64,000 nt of DNA from Streptomyces sp. NRRL S-337 (GCF_000720175.1 NZ_JOIX01000019.1:1-64000); one strand, 5' to 3'. Counted from the stretch's first letter, positions 7,425-20,291 are shown. The notes: a model not told the origin generated them from the sequence alone. A program made the numbers and translations.

Positions 7425-8009
7425 ATGGGCGAGAAGCCCTTCGGCACGGCGCCCGGCGCCGGGGGAGCCGGCCACGGGGATCCGGGGCCCGGGGGTCCAG
7501 GTCGCGGGAAACCGGGACGCGGGGACCTCGGCTCGGCGGGGCGGGAGCACGGCCGCCGGCGCGGGCAGGGTCAGCTGGAGTCCCAGGTGCTGGCCGCCCT
7601 GCAGCACGCACCGGGGCCGGTCACCGCCGCCTGGGTGCGGGAACGAATCGGCGGCGACCTCGCGTACACGACCGTGATGACGATCCTGTCGCGGCTGCAC
7701 GCCAAGCAGGCCGTCTCCCGCGAGCGCTCCGGCCGCGCCTACGTGTGGACCCCGGCCGCCGACGAGGCCGGGCTCGCCGCGCTGCGGATGCGCCGCGTCC
7801 TGGACGGCGAACCGGACCGGGACGCGGTCCTCACCAGCTTCGTCTCCACCCTCTCGCCCCACGAGGAGCAATTGCTGCGCACCCTCCTCGACCGCGCCAC
7901 GGACGACTCCCCCGGCCAGGACGCGCCCACGGACGACACCCCCGGCCGGGACGTGGCCACGGGCGACGCCCCCGGCCCGACCCACCGGACGAAGCGCAGA
8001 CTCTTCTGA
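7425..8009 (+). CDS. BlaI/MecI/CopY-family winged-helix repressor
   Basis: A 194-aa protein. After a Gly-rich N-terminal extension (about 1-45) comes the winged-helix domain: LESQVLAALQ, a VTAAWVRERI helix and a recognition helix in YTTVMTILSRLHAKQ, then a wing RERSGRAYVWTPA. The C-terminal dimerisation part contains the usual LVxxFV-like LTSFVSTLSPHEEQLLRTLL. An Asp/Pro/Gly-rich tail follows. The ATG at 7425 fits GGGAGG 7 nt upstream better than the ATG at 7410. No BlaR/M56 sensor protease is adjacent, unlike many pairs. Two matching operators flank the gene. Confidence 0.88.
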   Translation: MGEKPFGTAPGAGGAGHGDPGPGGPGRGKPGRGDLGSAGREHGRRRGQGQLESQVLAALQHAPGPVTAAWVRERIGGDLAYTTVMTILSRLHAKQAVSRERSGRAYVWTPAADEAGLAALRMRRVLDGEPDRDAVLTSFVSTLSPHEEQLLRTLLDRATDDSPGQDAPTDDTPGRDVATGDAPGPTHRTKRRLF

Positions 8010-8076
8010 TCCGGTCCGTCCGGTCTGTTCTGATCCAGTCCGTCCGGTCTGCTCCCGTCCCTCCGCATCGGCGTTC

Positions 8077-8094
8077 TTCTACACCCATGTAGAA
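8077..8094. promoter_or_regulatory. Perfect BlaI-type operator in the promoter of the 82-aa gene
   Basis: TTCTACA-CCCA-TGTAGAA is a perfect 7-bp dyad. A plausible -10 (TAGAGT, 8103-8108) places the -35 region under this dyad, so a bound repressor would block the promoter of the gene starting at 8149. Confidence 0.7.
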
Positions 8095-8148
8095 CTTGCC
8101 GGTAGAGTTGCCCGCACATATGCGCAACAGGCTTGTCCGGAGGGGGCG

Positions 8149-8397
8149 ATGGCGACGAGGTGCGGACTCCTGAGCCGGGACCGCCCGCCGCCCGAGGCGG
8201 AGGTGCGGTGGGTCTACCAGCCGGTGGAGGTCCAACTCCCGGACGATACCTGGGTCTTGGGCCGGATCAGCGGCTGGTGGACGGATGCCGCCGGCGAGGT
8301 GTGGTGCCGGCTGCGTACGCTGCCCGGCGGCGACGGCCCCCGCTGGTGCCCCTACGACCCGGAGTCCGTCCGGCTGTTGCCCAGCGCGGGCATCTGA
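8149..8397 (+). CDS. Small conserved hypothetical protein, likely BlaI-family regulated
   Basis: An 82-aa soluble protein rich in Trp, Pro and Arg (WVYQPVEVQLPDDTWVLGRI..WWTDAAGEVWCRLR). It reads like one compact beta-barrel or SH3-like domain. The ATG follows GGAGGGGGCG. Its promoter carries a perfect operator for the repressor-type dyad. I do not recognise the family. A role in an envelope-stress or antibiotic response would be guesswork from the repressor type alone. Confidence 0.72.
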   Translation: MATRCGLLSRDRPPPEAEVRWVYQPVEVQLPDDTWVLGRISGWWTDAAGEVWCRLRTLPGGDGPRWCPYDPESVRLLPSAGI

Positions 8398-8450
8398 CCC
8401 GCCGCCTCCGCACCGGCCCGGCCGCGCCGGGCCGCGACTTTGGCGTCCTG

Positions 8451-8479
8451 TGCAACCTTCGGGCCGCCCTAACCATCTG
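8451..8479 (+). promoter_or_regulatory. Candidate ECF-sigma promoter for the LCP gene
   Basis: TGCAACC (8451-8457) and CATCTG (8474-8479) are separated by 16 nt, resembling the AAC-type -35 and CGTC-type -10 of ECF sigma factors that drive envelope genes. It lies about 175 nt upstream of the LCP start. The rest of the 255-nt gap is GC-rich and gene-free. Confidence 0.3.
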
Positions 8480-8652
8480 CATCAGCAGACCGGCGCACTC
8501 CTCGTACCGAATGCGCCGGACATGAGCAGTTCGACCAGCACCATCCCCAGACCAGCAGAACCAGCAGCAGGACCGGCAGGACGAGCTTTCCCGGCAGGAA
8601 CGGCTTACCCGGCGGGTCCGGCGCGACCAGAAGAGCCAGAAGGGCCATCCGC

Positions 8653-10155
8653 GTGCACGACAGGCAGCCGCACCAGCAGACGGCCCGATGGGACGACGAC
8701 GCGACCCCCGACGCCACACCCCGCTCCTCCCCCGACGGGCCAGGCCGCCGCTCCGGTGGTTCCCGCAGGGCGGGCAGGGCGAAGCCGTCGGGCCGGAGGA
8801 ACGCGTCGGAAGGGAAGGTCCGGATGACCCGCCGCGGCCGGATCGTGGCCTGGACCGGTGGTGTGCTCGGCGTCCTAATCCTCGGCACGGCCGGGGTCGG
8901 GGCGTGGGTCTACCAGCACCTGGACGGCAACATCCACGGCGTGGACATCGGCGTGGACGGCAAGCGGCCGGTCAACCTCAGCCCCGGCTCCAAGAACATC
9001 CTGGTCGTCGGGTCCGACAGCCGGGCCGGCGCCAACGCCAAATACGGCAAGGGCCTGACCACCATGCAGTCGGACACCCTGATGGTGCTGCACATCGCGG
9101 CCAACCATAAGTGGGCCACCGCGGTGTCCTTCCCCCGAGACTCATGGGTGCAGATCCCCGCCTGCACCCGCAGCAACGGCTCGAAGTCCTCCGTGCACCA
9201 CTTCAAGATCAACGAGGCGTTCTCGATCGGCGGCGACGGCGGAAGCGTCACCAAGGCCGCGGCCTGCACCATCAAGACCGTCGAGAAGAACACCGGGCTG
9301 CGGATCGACCACTTCACCTCGATCGACTTCCAGGGCTTCAAGGGCATGGTCAACGCGCTCGGCGGCATCGAGGTCTGCCCCAAGCACGCCATCCACGACA
9401 AGAAGGCGCACCTGGACATGGACGCTGGCTGCCAGAACGTCCAGGACGAGAAGGCGCTCGGCTACGTCCGCACCCGCTACAGCGTCGGCGACGGCTCCGA
9501 CCTCGGGCGGATCGGCCGCCAGCAGGAGTTCATGAAGGCGCTGGCCGCGAAGGCACAGTCCAAGCTGACCAGCCCGGGCGAGCTCTACGACTTCCTCGAC
9601 TCGGCGACCAAATCCCTCACCACCGACAACGACCTGGCCGGGCTCAAGCAGCTCTACGACCTGGCCTCGACGGTCAAGGACATCCCCAGCGACCGCCTCA
9701 CCTTCCTGACCGTGCCCAACTACTACCGCGAGGCCGACGTCCCCACCGACCACGCCAATGTGATCTGGCAGTACCCGCAGGCCGGCGAGTTGTTCAGCGA
9801 CCTCGCCCATGACCGCGAGATCGGCGCGGCCGGCAAGGCGAAGTTCGCCGAGGCCGCCAAGAACCCGATGACCGCGCGCTCCGTGCGGGTACGCGTCCTC
9901 AACGGCACCGGCACCTCCGGCCAGGCCGCCACCGCCGCGGAGCAGCTGCGGCGGCTCGGCTTCACGGTCATCGGCACCGGCAACGCCCCGGCGACGGACC
10001 GGACCACGCTCACCTACTCGGGCTCCCTCCAGCCGCAGAGCGAGGTCCTCGCCGCCCGCCTCCCGGGCCTGAAGCCGAGCCGGTCCGCCGATGCGGCAGC
10101 GGGCGCGGTGACGCTGACCATCGGCCCGGACTTCACGGCGTTGATGGGCAGCTAG
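8653..10155 (+). CDS. LytR-CpsA-Psr (LCP) family cell-wall glycopolymer ligase
   Basis: Attaches glycopolymers (teichoic or teichulosonic acids in actinomycetes) to peptidoglycan outside the membrane. Order: an Arg/Pro/Ser-rich cytoplasmic tail (1-57), one transmembrane helix (about 63-87), the LCP domain (about 115-330), and a C-terminal LytR_C domain starting at VRVRVLNGTG. Catalytic-site residues visible are GSDSRAG (120-126), SFPRDSW, and VRTRYSVGDGSDLGRIGRQQ with the phosphate-binding arginines. The GTG at 8653 keeps the usual cytoplasmic tail; an ATG at 8824 with GGAAGG upstream is an alternative. A hairpin terminator follows. Confidence 0.92.
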   Translation: MHDRQPHQQTARWDDDATPDATPRSSPDGPGRRSGGSRRAGRAKPSGRRNASEGKVRMTRRGRIVAWTGGVLGVLILGTAGVGAWVYQHLDGNIHGVDIGVDGKRPVNLSPGSKNILVVGSDSRAGANAKYGKGLTTMQSDTLMVLHIAANHKWATAVSFPRDSWVQIPACTRSNGSKSSVHHFKINEAFSIGGDGGSVTKAAACTIKTVEKNTGLRIDHFTSIDFQGFKGMVNALGGIEVCPKHAIHDKKAHLDMDAGCQNVQDEKALGYVRTRYSVGDGSDLGRIGRQQEFMKALAAKAQSKLTSPGELYDFLDSATKSLTTDNDLAGLKQLYDLASTVKDIPSDRLTFLTVPNYYREADVPTDHANVIWQYPQAGELFSDLAHDREIGAAGKAKFAEAAKNPMTARSVRVRVLNGTGTSGQAATAAEQLRRLGFTVIGTGNAPATDRTTLTYSGSLQPQSEVLAARLPGLKPSRSADAAAGAVTLTIGPDFTALMGS

Positions 10156-10166
10156 CCACGCGGCGG

Positions 10167-10190
10167 GCGGGGGCGTGCCTGCGCCCCCGT
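10167..10190 (+). terminator. Terminator hairpin after the LCP gene
   Basis: The arms are CGGGGGCG and CGCCCCCG (8 bp) around a 6-nt loop, starting 12 nt past the LCP stop. Confidence 0.55.
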
Positions 10191-10339
10191 ACACCCGCCG
10201 GACGCATCCGTACGCGCCCGGACGGCACGCCGTGCCACCAGCAGCACAGCGGGTCCGGGTCTCACCTTCACCTGCGCCTTCGCCCAGGCCTGCGCCTCAG
10301 CTGTGCCCCTCAGCCCTGCGCTTCAGCCCTGCGTGTTCC

Positions 10340-10612
10340 TCACGCCTGCAGCCGCTCCACCGGCCGGGCGGTGTGCACCTCGATGTCGTGTGCCGCCCGC
10401 TGCAGCAGCTGGTGGCTGAGGTCCGACATCGCGCGGGCCACGGCCAACTCGTCGCCGATGGCCGGGACGTTCTCGTCCGCGGGGTTGCACCGCGCCGAGC
10501 CCTGGCCGACCATCTGGCCGCCTTCCTTGCCGCGCAGCCTGGCCTCCGCCCGGACCTCGCTGCCGGTCTCGGTGATGCTGATCTCGGTGTTCCATGTCTT
10601 CGTGGCACTCAC
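10340..10612 (-). CDS. DUF1876 (dsRBD-like) domain protein
   Basis: A 90-aa protein matching the small Streptomyces DUF1876 family. It has the N-terminal SATKTWNTEISITETGSE strand pair, then VGQGSARCNPAD, and a helical ARAMSDLSHQLLQRAAHDIE. The fold resembles double-stranded RNA-binding domains, but function is unknown. The GTG start at 10612 follows GAGGAGGC closely; longer reading frames upstream have no ribosome site. It stands alone between the LCP and DUF4097 genes. Confidence 0.82.
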   Translation of the reverse strand: MSATKTWNTEISITETGSEVRAEARLRGKEGGQMVGQGSARCNPADENVPAIGDELAVARAMSDLSHQLLQRAAHDIEVHTARPVERLQA

Positions 10613-10828
10613 CGGAAGCCTCCTCATCCGCCCGTACGCAGCACATGTACCGCCCCCACGAAAATCCTCGCACCGGGGCCCGCGGGCCGCACCTGCAGCT
10701 TTCCGCACCCCCACTCTCGGGTTTTCCCCATGGTCCGTGCCCCCGCCGCCGCCTTAGTCTCTTTCCTCGCGGCCGTCCGGCGGCCCGCCTGTACCGACCA
10801 CCAACTGCCGTTCACCCCGGGGGATTTC

Positions 10829-11596
10829 ATGCATCACCGCCACCACCACCGCGCCCGCCTCCCCCGCCGCACCTTGGCGGCCACCGCGGCGGCCGTCGTC
10901 GGGGTGTGCGGGATCAGCGCCTGCGGTCTGCTGCCCGGGGAGACGTTCGAGGACGACGCCGTGGTGTCGAAGAAGATCACGGCCGTCCGCCTGGACTCCG
11001 ACTCGGGCGGCGTCACGGTCCGCGGCGGCGAGGGCGGCGGCAAACACGGGGACGCGGTTTCGCTGCACCGCTCGGTGGAGTACCACGACGACCGCCCGGA
11101 GGGGGCGACGTACCGGGTCGAGGACGGTGTGCTGGTGCTCGGCGGCTGCGGCGACGCCTGCTCGGTGACGTACACGATCGAGCTTCCGGCGGGCATCCCG
11201 GTCAGCGGGGAGACCTCGAACGGGGCGGTGCACCTGAGCCGGGTGGGCGCGGTGAAGGTGAGCACCAGTTCCGGGGCCGTCGATCTCGACGGCGTCACCG
11301 GCCCGGTCGACGTGCGGACCAGCAACGGTGCGATCACCGGACGCGGCCTGTCCGGCGGGCACATCACCGCCGAGACGTCCAACGGCGCGATCGACCTGAC
11401 CCCGGCCCGGCCGCAGGACGTCCGCGCGAAGACCTCCAACGGCTCGGTCACCGTACGGATGCCGAAGGGCCGCTATGACCTCTCCGCGTCCACCAGCAAC
11501 GGCGCGAAGCACATCGGCCTGACCGACGACCCGTCGGGCCGCTACCGGCTGATCCTGACCACCTCGAACGGGGACATCACCGCGAAGGCGGCGTGA
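10829..11596 (+). CDS. DUF4097 beta-repeat lipoprotein
   Basis: A 255-aa secreted lipoprotein. The N-terminus is His/Arg-rich (MHHRHHHRARLPRR), then a hydrophobic signal and the lipobox GISAC (Cys32). The rest is a repetitive beta-solenoid with a recurring TSNGA/STSSGA core roughly every 20-25 residues (ETSNGAVHLS, STSSGAVDLD, RTSNGAITG, ETSNGAIDL and more), the hallmark of DUF4097. Two Cys in GCGDACS may form a disulfide. The ATG follows GGGGGA. Such proteins are envelope-associated adhesin-like solenoids of unknown function. Confidence 0.87.
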   Translation: MHHRHHHRARLPRRTLAATAAAVVGVCGISACGLLPGETFEDDAVVSKKITAVRLDSDSGGVTVRGGEGGGKHGDAVSLHRSVEYHDDRPEGATYRVEDGVLVLGGCGDACSVTYTIELPAGIPVSGETSNGAVHLSRVGAVKVSTSSGAVDLDGVTGPVDVRTSNGAITGRGLSGGHITAETSNGAIDLTPARPQDVRAKTSNGSVTVRMPKGRYDLSASTSNGAKHIGLTDDPSGRYRLILTTSNGDITAKAA

Positions 11597-11602
11597 CCGG
11601 CC

Positions 11603-11628
11603 GGTGCCCGGCCGGCCGGCCGGGCACC
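11603..11628. terminator. Bidirectional terminator palindrome
   Basis: A perfect 26-nt palindrome (GGTGCCCGGCCGG and its complement) lies between the convergent DUF4097 and cobN stop codons, which are only 40 nt apart. Confidence 0.65.
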
Positions 11629-11636
11629 CGGGAACG

Positions 11637-15287
<3,651 letters not shown>

Positions 15288-15334
15288 GCGAGCGCTGGCC
15301 TTCCTCGGGGTGTCCGCGCCCCGGGTGGTCGTAA

Positions 15335-15485
15335 GGACGGCGGGAGTTCCTGACTCACCCGGCACCGGCCGGGTTCACAGTGGCGGGACCGCGCCGGATT
15401 CTCACCGGGCTTCCTCCCTCGGGCCCGAGGGCCCGGCGCCGTCGCTGGCGTCCGACGGGTCAGCCGACCCGCCGACCTGCATAGT
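15335..15485 (-). promoter_or_regulatory. Cobalamin (adenosylcobalamin) riboswitch upstream of cobN
   Basis: On the minus strand the core reads GAAGCCCGGTGAGAATCCGG then CGCGGTCCCGCCACTGTGA (15375-15413), the classic B12-box region. GAGTCAGGAACTC (15344-15356) downstream of it corresponds to the J6/3-type conserved element. Upstream, GTCGGCGGGTCGGCTGACCC gives a paired stem. The element ends about 50 nt before the cobN start, so B12-dependent repression at translation or by attenuation is expected. Confidence 0.93.
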
Positions 15486-15654
15486 AAGGGCTGCGGGCGG
15501 CGGAGGTAAGCGGGCCTTGGCGGGGGCGGGGCGCCGCCGCGGGCGGGGGCTTCCGTACGCCCGGGACGCGGGCCTACGGGGCCCATGCCGCGGTGGCCGG
15601 ATTCGTCCGTTTCATGGCCGGATCCGCCCCGGATCGGTCGCGCACCGTCGTAGG

Positions 15655-15660
15655 TATGCT
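15655..15660 (+). promoter_or_regulatory. -10 hexamer suggesting leaderless cobG transcription
   Basis: TATGCT ends 7 nt before the ATG at 15668. No Shine-Dalgarno sequence precedes either that ATG or the in-frame ATG at 15656. No convincing -35 hexamer was found. Confidence 0.4.
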
Positions 15661-15667
15661 CGCCGCC

Positions 15668-17071
15668 ATGCCGCCCTCCCCCTCACCACGGCCCCGACGG
15701 GCCGAACCGCCCGTACGGGCCCGCGGTGACGCCTGCCCGGGAGCCCTGCGGCTGCATCCGGCCGCCGACGGCCATCTCGCCCGAGTACGCATCCCCGCCG
15801 GGGACTTGACGGGCCATCAGGCCCAGGCGCTGGCCGATGCGGCGGACCTGCTCGGCGACGGCCGGCTGTCCCTGACCTCGCGCGGCAACGTCGAGCTGCG
15901 CGGCCTGCCGGACGGCTGCGGCGGCCACCTCGCCGAGCTGCTGCACGACGCCGGCCTGCTGCCGTCCGAACGCCACGAACGCATCCGCAACATCCTCGCC
16001 TCCCCGCTGGCCGGGCTGGACATGAACACCCCTGCTGACGTGCGGTGGTGGGCCCGCCGGCTGGACGAGCTGCTGTGCGCGAGCGACTCCGCGACCGCGC
16101 TGTCCGGCCGTTTCCTGTTCGTCCTGGACGACGGGCGGGGCGATGTGGCGGCGCTCGGCGGCGATGTGACCTTGGTCGCAGAATCGGGCAGCACGGGTGA
16201 CGGGGTGACCGGCGGCGGGGCGCTGCTGCGGGTCGGCGACGACCCGGCGGCGCTGCGGATCGCCGGCCCGGACGCACCGCGCGCGGCACTGGCCGCCGCC
16301 GAGACGTTCCTGACCGCCGCGGCGGCCGGCGACACCGGCGCCTGGCGGGTGCGCGAACTCCCGGACGGCCACGCACTGTCGGCGCGGGACGTGGCGGAGG
16401 GACTGCGCGCGGCGGGGATCGAGGCGTCGTACGTACCGGACGGGGTGCGGGTGGCCGAGCCGGTGGTCCGCCACGCGGACTCCTCCGCCCCCGGCATCAT
16501 CGAGGGCCGCGACGGCCGCCGCGCGCTGTCCGTACTGGCGCCGCTCGGCAGGCTGTCGGTGGCCCAGTGGCGGCTGCTCGCCACCCTCGCGGCCGACGAG
16601 GGGTCCGGCGAACTCCGCCTCACCCCGTGGCGCGGCATCGTCGTCCCCGGCCTGCCGGCCGCCGCGGCCGCGCCCCGCCTCCGCGAACTGGCCGCCGCCG
16701 GCCTCGTCACGGACCCCTCCTCCCCCTGGCACCGCATCGGTGCCTGCACCGGCCGACCGGGCTGCGCCAAGTCCCTTACGGACGTCCGCGCGGACGTGAC
16801 GGCGGCGGTCGAGGCGGGCGTACCTCTGCCGCCGGGCCTCCCCGTATCCACCCCCGTACCGGAGGCAGCCCCCCTCTACTGGTCCGGCTGCGAACGCCGC
16901 TGCGGGCACCCGCACGGGACCTGGATCGACGTACTGGCGACGGAGGCGGGGTACCGGGTCACGGTCGTCGCCCCGGACGCATCGCGGCCGACGCCGCCAG
17001 CGACAGCAACACCGACCGCACCGACAGCACCACCCGCAACACCAGGAACGCCAGAAACGAGGCCAGAGTGA
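15668..17071 (+). CDS. cobG: Precorrin-3B synthase CobG (ferredoxin-sulfite/nitrite reductase-like)
   Basis: An O2-dependent enzyme converting precorrin-3A to precorrin-3B in aerobic B12 synthesis. 467 aa. The N-terminal half has the sulfite-reductase ferredoxin-like pattern ([15 protein letters not shown], then [21 protein letters not shown]). The C-terminal iron-sulfur/haem-binding cysteines are C-x5-C in [13 protein letters not shown] and C-x3-C in [13 protein letters not shown]. Start 15668 is placed by a -10 hexamer just upstream; 15656 is possible. GTGA overlap with cobH. A Thr/Pro/Ala-rich tail ends the protein. Confidence 0.9.
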   Translation: MPPSPSPRPRRAEPPVRARGDACPGALRLHPAADGHLARVRIPAGDLTGHQAQALADAADLLGDGRLSLTSRGNVELRGLPDGCGGHLAELLHDAGLLPSERHERIRNILASPLAGLDMNTPADVRWWARRLDELLCASDSATALSGRFLFVLDDGRGDVAALGGDVTLVAESGSTGDGVTGGGALLRVGDDPAALRIAGPDAPRAALAAAETFLTAAAAGDTGAWRVRELPDGHALSARDVAEGLRAAGIEASYVPDGVRVAEPVVRHADSSAPGIIEGRDGRRALSVLAPLGRLSVAQWRLLATLAADEGSGELRLTPWRGIVVPGLPAAAAAPRLRELAAAGLVTDPSSPWHRIGACTGRPGCAKSLTDVRADVTAAVEAGVPLPPGLPVSTPVPEAAPLYWSGCERRCGHPHGTWIDVLATEAGYRVTVVAPDASRPTPPATATPTAPTAPPATPGTPETRPE

Positions 17072-17700
17072 CCGCGTTCGACTACGAGAAGGACGGTGCG
17101 GAGATCTACCGCCAGTCCTTCGCCACCATCCGCGCCGAGGCGGACCTCTCCGGCCTGCCCGCCGATGTCAGCCGGGTCGCGGTCCGGATGATCCACGCCT
17201 GCGGCATGGTCGACCTCGTACGCGATCTGGCCTTCACCCCCGGTGTGGTGACCGCCGCCCGCAAGGCGCTGCGCGACGGCGCGCCGATCCTCTGCGACGC
17301 CAACATGGTCGCCAGCGGCGTCACCCGCAAGCGGCTGCCGGCCGGCAACGAGGTGCTCTGCACGCTGGCCGACCCCGCAGTGCCGGACCTGGCCGCCCGT
17401 ATGGGCACCACCCGCAGCGCCGCGGCGCTGGAACTGTGGCGGGACCGCATGGAGGGCGCCGTCGTCGCGTTCGGCAACGCCCCGACCGCCCTCTTCCGGT
17501 TCCTCGAAATGATCGAGGAGGGCGCTCCCCGCCCGGCCGCCGTGATCGGCATACCCGTCGGCTTCATCGGCGCGGCGGAGTCCAAGGACGCCCTCATCGC
17601 CCATCCGTCGGAGCTGGACCACATCGTGGTGCGCGGACGGCGCGGTGGCAGCGCCATGGCCGCGGCCGCCCTCAACGCCCTTGCTAGCGAGGAAGAGTGA
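17068..17700 (+). CDS. cobH: Precorrin-8X methylmutase CobH
   Basis: Moves the C-11 methyl to C-12 to give hydrogenobyrinic acid. 210 aa, typical. The active-site histidine is His43 in [11 protein letters not shown], followed by [17 protein letters not shown] and a C-terminal [14 protein letters not shown] segment. The GTG start overlaps the cobG stop (GTGA), and its own stop overlaps the cobIJ GTG in the same way, so cobG-cobH-cobIJ is a translation-coupled operon. Confidence 0.96.
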   Translation: MTAFDYEKDGAEIYRQSFATIRAEADLSGLPADVSRVAVRMIHACGMVDLVRDLAFTPGVVTAARKALRDGAPILCDANMVASGVTRKRLPAGNEVLCTLADPAVPDLAARMGTTRSAAALELWRDRMEGAVVAFGNAPTALFRFLEMIEEGAPRPAAVIGIPVGFIGAAESKDALIAHPSELDHIVVRGRRGGSAMAAAALNALASEEE

Positions 17701-19283
17701 GCGTGAGCGAGCAGCAGGAAACCGGCACCGGCTCCGGCGCCCGCACCGGGACCACCGGCCGTCTCTACGGCGTGGGCCTCGGCCCCGGCGACCCGTCCCT
17801 GATGACCGTACGAGCCGTCGAGGTCATCGCCGAGGCCGACGTCATCGCCTACCACAGCGCCCGCCACGGCCGCTCGATCGCGCGCTCCATAGCGGAACGG
17901 CACCTGCGCGCCGACCACATCGAGGAGGCGCTGGTCTACCCGGTCACCACCGAGTCGACCGACCATCCCGGCGGCTACCGCGGCGCGCTCGACGAGTTCT
18001 ACGAGGAGGCCGCGGAGCGCCTGGCCGCGCACCTCGACGCCGGCCGCACGGTGGCGGTCATCTCCGAGGGCGACCCACTCTTCTACGGCTCCTACCAGCA
18101 CATGCACAAGCGGCTCGCGCACCGTTACCCGACCGAGGTGATCCCCGGCGTCACCTCGATCAGCGCCGCCGCGGCCCGCCTGGGCAAGCCGCTCGCGGAG
18201 GCCGACGAGGTCCTGACGATCCTCCCCGGCACGCTGCCCGAGGAGGAGCTGATCGCCCGGCTGGCCTCGACCGACACCGCCGTGGTCATGAAACTGGGCC
18301 GCACCTTCCCGACCGTCCGCCGCGCCATGGAACGCGCCGGCCGCCTCCCCGAGGCGCACTACGTCGAACGCGCGACGATGGCGGGCGAGCGCACCGCCGA
18401 ACTCGCCTCGATCGACTCCGACACGGTCCCCTACTTCTCCGTCACGGTCATCCCCAGCCGCATCGCGGCCCAGTCGGCACCGGAGCCGCCCGAGGCCCCG
18501 GCGGCCGAACGGGGGGCGAGCGAGGTGGGTGAAGTGGGCGAAGTGGTCGTCGTAGGCACCGGCCCGGCGGGCCCCCTCTGGCTCACCCCCGAGTCCCGCG
18601 GCGCCCTCGCCGCCGCCGAGGACCTGGTCGGCTACACCACCTACCTGGACCGCGTCCCGGCACGCCCCGGCCAGCGCCGCCACGCCTCCGACAACAAGGT
18701 CGAGTCCGAACGCGCCGAACTCGCCCTGGATCTGGCCCGACGCGGCCGCCGGGTGGCCGTGGTCTCCGGCGGCGACCCGGGCATCTTCGCCATGGCGACA
18801 GCCGTCCTCGAAGTGGCCTCCCAGGACCCGTACCGCTCGATCCCAGTCCGCGTCCTCCCCGGCGTCACCGCCGCCAACGCGGCCGCCGCCCGCGCCGGCG
18901 CCCCGCTCGGCCACGACTACGCGGTCATCTCCCTCTCCGACCGCCTCAAGCCGTGGGAGGTCATCGCCGAACGCCTCCACGCCGCCGCCTCCGCCGACCT
19001 GGCCCTCGCCCTCTACAACCCCGGCTCCCGCAGCCGCACCTGGCAGGTGGGCAAGGCCCGCGAACTCCTCCTGGAACACCGCGCCCCGGACACCCCGGTC
19101 ATCCTCGCCCGCGACATCGGCGGCCCCGAGGAATCCGTCCGCACCGTCCCCCTCGCCGACCTCGACCCCGCCCAGGTCGACATGCGCACCCTCCTGATCA
19201 TCGGCTCGTCCCAGACCCAGAAGGTACGGCGCGACGACGGCACGGAGATCGTCTGGACACCGCGGCGGTATCCGGAGAAGTAG
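17697..19283 (+). CDS. cobIJ: CobI-CobJ fusion: precorrin-2 C20- and precorrin-3B C17-methyltransferase
   Basis: Two SAM-dependent tetrapyrrole methylases in one 528-aa chain, a fusion known from actinobacteria. The CobI half (about 20-255) starts [20 protein letters not shown] and has [12 protein letters not shown]. The CobJ half (about 278-525) starts [18 protein letters not shown] and has [11 protein letters not shown] and [13 protein letters not shown]. An acidic linker ([20 protein letters not shown]) joins them. GTG 17697 overlaps the cobH stop; a second GTG at 17703 is a possible start. A strong terminator follows immediately. Confidence 0.96.
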   Translation: MSVSEQQETGTGSGARTGTTGRLYGVGLGPGDPSLMTVRAVEVIAEADVIAYHSARHGRSIARSIAERHLRADHIEEALVYPVTTESTDHPGGYRGALDEFYEEAAERLAAHLDAGRTVAVISEGDPLFYGSYQHMHKRLAHRYPTEVIPGVTSISAAAARLGKPLAEADEVLTILPGTLPEEELIARLASTDTAVVMKLGRTFPTVRRAMERAGRLPEAHYVERATMAGERTAELASIDSDTVPYFSVTVIPSRIAAQSAPEPPEAPAAERGASEVGEVGEVVVVGTGPAGPLWLTPESRGALAAAEDLVGYTTYLDRVPARPGQRRHASDNKVESERAELALDLARRGRRVAVVSGGDPGIFAMATAVLEVASQDPYRSIPVRVLPGVTAANAAAARAGAPLGHDYAVISLSDRLKPWEVIAERLHAAASADLALALYNPGSRSRTWQVGKARELLLEHRAPDTPVILARDIGGPEESVRTVPLADLDPAQVDMRTLLIIGSSQTQKVRRDDGTEIVWTPRRYPEK

Positions 19284-19290
19284 CACGCAG

Positions 19291-19330
19291 GGGGTGTGAC
19301 CCCCGGGAACGAACCCGGGGGTCACGCCCC
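19291..19330. terminator. Bidirectional terminator hairpin
   Basis: A 17-bp stem with one G-U pair: GGGGTGTGACCCCCGGG (19291-19307), loop AACGAA, complement 19314-19330. It starts 8 nt after the cobIJ stop and extends 9 nt into the 3' end of the convergent gene at 19322, whose stop codon therefore lies inside the stem. Confidence 0.8.
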
Positions 19331-19858
19331 TTGCCGGCAGATCTGGCACCGGTCCGTGCCGTCCCACTCCTCCCACCCGAAGACGGTGGGCGCGAAGGGA
19401 CGGCCCTCCAGTTCTTCGCGCACGGCCACGCGGTAGGCCCAGACCGCGTCAAGGTAGGGGTGGTAGACGTCGTGGAAGGCCCGCGAGCTGTGCCGGGCGC
19501 CTTCCGCCACGGCTCGCTGGAGCGCCCGCAGCCGTTCGAACATGGCCTGCCCCGCGCCGGCGACGGCGGTGCTCGCATCGATGAACAGCCGCTCGCGCAC
19601 CTCGTGGATCGCGGCGTCGGTCAGCGCCGCCCGAGCGGCGCCACCGGCATCCACCTCGTCACCTGTTCCCTGGGCAATCTGCCGAAGCCGCGCGTGGCAC
19701 ACCCCGGCAGCGGAGATGAACTCGATATAGACCGCCCGCCGCCGCTCCGCACTACTACGGGCCTTCTCGTGCCGCTGCTTGAGCTGATCCGCGAGCACGG
19801 TCCCGGAAATGGCGATCAGACCACCACTCACGGTCGCGACGAGCGTCCCCCAGTCCAC
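19322..19858 (-). CDS. Hypothetical membrane-anchored protein at the end of the DUF397 operon
   Basis: A 178-aa protein. The N-terminus (LVATVSGGLIAISGTVLAD) is one membrane helix, followed by a charged, mostly alpha-helical cytoplasmic body (QLKQRHEKARSSAERRRAVYIEFISAAG). It ends with a C-x2-C pair (DRCQICRQGA). The GTG at 19858 has GGGGGA just upstream and overlaps the last DUF397 gene by 31 nt. It resembles small Streptomyces membrane proteins with a helical body, which I cannot assign to a function. Confidence 0.7.
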   Translation of the reverse strand: MDWGTLVATVSGGLIAISGTVLADQLKQRHEKARSSAERRRAVYIEFISAAGVCHARLRQIAQGTGDEVDAGGAARAALTDAAIHEVRERLFIDASTAVAGAGQAMFERLRALQRAVAEGARHSSRAFHDVYHPYLDAVWAYRVAVREELEGRPFAPTVFGWEEWDGTDRCQICRQGA

Positions 19859-20058
19859 GCGTCCCCCTTCACGGTGGCTATGAATGACGACCAGGCGGCA
19901 GCGGGGATGCGCAGTGCCGCACCGTCCGGGTCCTTGCTGTCGCGGACGGGGACGGTGTGCGGGGGCCCGTCGGCTACCTCCACGCAGTTGTCAGCTCCGC
20001 CGTCGCTGTAGCTGCTCTTGCGCCACACCGTGCCGCTCCGGCCAGGCAACGTCGTCAC
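19828..20058 (-). CDS. DUF397 protein, copy 3 of 3
   Basis: A 76-aa DUF397 domain with the family core VWRKSSYSDGGADNCVEVAD, then VPVRDSKDPDGAAL and AAAWSSFIATVK. It has a short polar C-terminal tail (GDAWTGGRSSRP) not present in its two neighbours. The GTG start overlaps the stop of the upstream copy (GTGA). DUF397 proteins pair with XRE/DUF5753 regulators (WhiJ- and Scr1/Scr2-type pairs) and are thought to antagonise or modify them. Confidence 0.88.
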   Translation of the reverse strand: MTTLPGRSGTVWRKSSYSDGGADNCVEVADGPPHTVPVRDSKDPDGAALRIPAAAWSSFIATVKGDAWTGGRSSRP

Positions 20059-20291
20059 GATCGGCCGCCCTTCACCGTTTCTATGAACGACGACCAGGCG
20101 GCAGCAGGAAAGCAGAGCACCGGCCCATCCGAAACCTTGCTGTCACGGACGGGGACGACACCGGGGAAACCATCGGCAACCTCGATGCAGTTGTTGTCCC
20201 CGCCATCGCTGTAGCTGCTCTTGCGCCACACCGTTCCGCCCCACGCAGGCAAGGCCGTCAGGACCGGACTGTGTCTATGAACGACGCCCAT
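20055..20291 (-). CDS. DUF397 protein, copy 2 of 3
   Basis: A 78-aa DUF397 protein: TVWRKSSYSDGGDNNCIEVA, VVPVRDSKVSDGPVLCFPAA and AWSSFIETVKGG. It is very similar to copy 1, including the LCFPA segment absent from copy 3. The ATG at 20291 lies 34 nt inside the 3' end of copy 1 in another frame and has no clear ribosome site, so translation may depend on coupling. The true start could be somewhat later. Confidence 0.82.
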   Translation of the reverse strand: MGVVHRHSPVLTALPAWGGTVWRKSSYSDGGDNNCIEVADGFPGVVPVRDSKVSDGPVLCFPAAAWSSFIETVKGGRS

